A stretch of DNA of 5,723 nucleotides. Source: an uncultured Erysipelotrichaceae bacterium (lineage in GTDB: Bacteria; Bacillota_I; Bacilli_A; Erysipelotrichales; Erysipelotrichaceae). This document shows positions 5,585 through 5,723 of this stretch, piece after piece. Position 1 is the first letter of the stretch; every line of letters starts with the position of its first letter. The notes under the pieces are model-generated. The model searched no databases. It was not told where the DNA came from and saw nothing but the letters and a program-made list of their open reading frames with translations. The position numbers and the translations under genes are program-made. Location of the stretch: the NCBI GenBank assembly GCA_902766675.1, contig CACXEN010000177.1:1-5723 (forward strand), written 5' to 3'.

Positions 5585-5596
5585 TATTTTTCTTTT
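5568..5596 (+). terminator. Intrinsic terminator closing the ATP-grasp/hydrolase operon
   Basis: A perfect 9-bp stem (AAATACTAG / CTAGTATTT) with a GACA tetraloop is followed by T-rich DNA (TTTTTCTTTTT). The TAG stop codon (5582-5584) lies in the right arm. An extra G-T pair could extend the stem by one. Confidence 0.8.
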
Positions 5597-5622
5597 TCCC
5601 CTTTTCTTTCTCTCATTTTTCT

Positions 5623-5628
5623 GATAAT
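5623..5628 (+). promoter_or_regulatory. Possible -10 (GATAAT) of the tRNA-Leu gene
   Basis: GATAAT, in the context TGATAATAT, lies 13 bp before the tRNA 5' end. The preceding stretch (5587-5620) is pyrimidine-rich and has no clear -35. A start near 5635 would leave a short 5' leader for RNase P to remove. Confidence 0.35.
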
Positions 5629-5641
5629 ATATTCAATGCTT

Positions 5642-5723
5642 GCGGGTGTGGTGAAATTGGCAGACACGATAGATTTAGGATCTATTGCTTCACGGCGTGC
5701 AGGTTCAAGTCCTGTCACCCGCA
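5642..5723 (+). tRNA. tRNA-Leu, anticodon UAG (reads CUA/CUN), body complete to the discriminator base
   Basis: The acceptor stem is GCGGGTG (5642-5648) with CACCCGC (5716-5722), followed by discriminator A5723, as expected for leucine. The anticodon stem is ATAGA/TCTAT, and the 7-nt loop TTTAGGA carries TAG at 5676-5678. The T loop is TTCAAGT closed by GCAGG/CCTGT (one G-T pair). A long variable arm (about 5686-5698) marks it as class II, which is typical of tRNA-Leu. The window ends at position 73, so whether CCA is encoded cannot be seen. A tRNA cluster may continue to the right. Confidence 0.98.

Noticed and set aside
5642..5723. tRNA-Leu as an integration (attachment) site of a mobile element
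   Set aside because: No integrase, repeated tRNA 3' end or phage gene is in the window. The sequence past the tRNA is not available.
1..5723. Defence system, CRISPR array, toxin-antitoxin or insertion sequence
   Set aside because: I found no repeat-spacer pattern, transposase, nuclease or small toxin gene on either strand. All long frames have housekeeping or metabolic assignments except the DUF3783 gene and the ATP-grasp pair.

Overview
This is a compact, AT-rich window with short intergenic gaps and anti-Shine-Dalgarno-compatible ribosome sites. The gene set (short DtxR-type regulator, 236-residue TcdA, stand-alone AroQ chorismate mutase, psuK/psuG) suggests a low-GC Bacillota, probably an anaerobic gut lineage such as Erysipelotrichia or Clostridia. 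That assignment is inferred from composition and protein style, not from a marker gene.

Layout. From about 2028 down to the left edge, a three-gene minus-strand operon encodes a DUF3783-type protein, pseudouridine kinase (PsuK) and pseudouridine-5'-phosphate glycosidase (PsuG, cut by the window edge). Its genes are joined by TAATG and ATGA stop/start overlaps. PsuK phosphorylates pseudouridine, and PsuG splits the product into uracil and ribose 5-phosphate, so this is an RNA-nucleoside salvage unit. Divergent from it, 2115-2483 on the plus strand encodes a short DtxR/MntR-type metal-responsive repressor that ends in an intrinsic terminator. Next comes tcdA (2521-3231), the E1-like enzyme that cyclises t6A at tRNA position 37. 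It runs convergently into, and overlaps by 15 bp, a monofunctional AroQ chorismate mutase (3492-3217, minus).

Divergent from the chorismate mutase, a plus-strand pair at 3600-5584 encodes an ATP-grasp ligase and an alpha/beta-hydrolase (esterase-like). They are translationally coupled by TAATG and closed by an intrinsic terminator. The substrate of this pair cannot be read from the sequence, and it is the best candidate here for an uncharacterised system. The window ends with a complete tRNA-Leu(UAG) body (5642-5723, CCA not covered).

The main regulatory oddities are two genes whose ATG sits exactly 6 nt after a TACAAT box with no ribosome site, which suggests leaderless mRNAs, and two terminators whose hairpins contain the stop codon of the gene they end. 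No gap between genes exceeds about 110 bp. I saw no mobile element, CRISPR array or phage gene.
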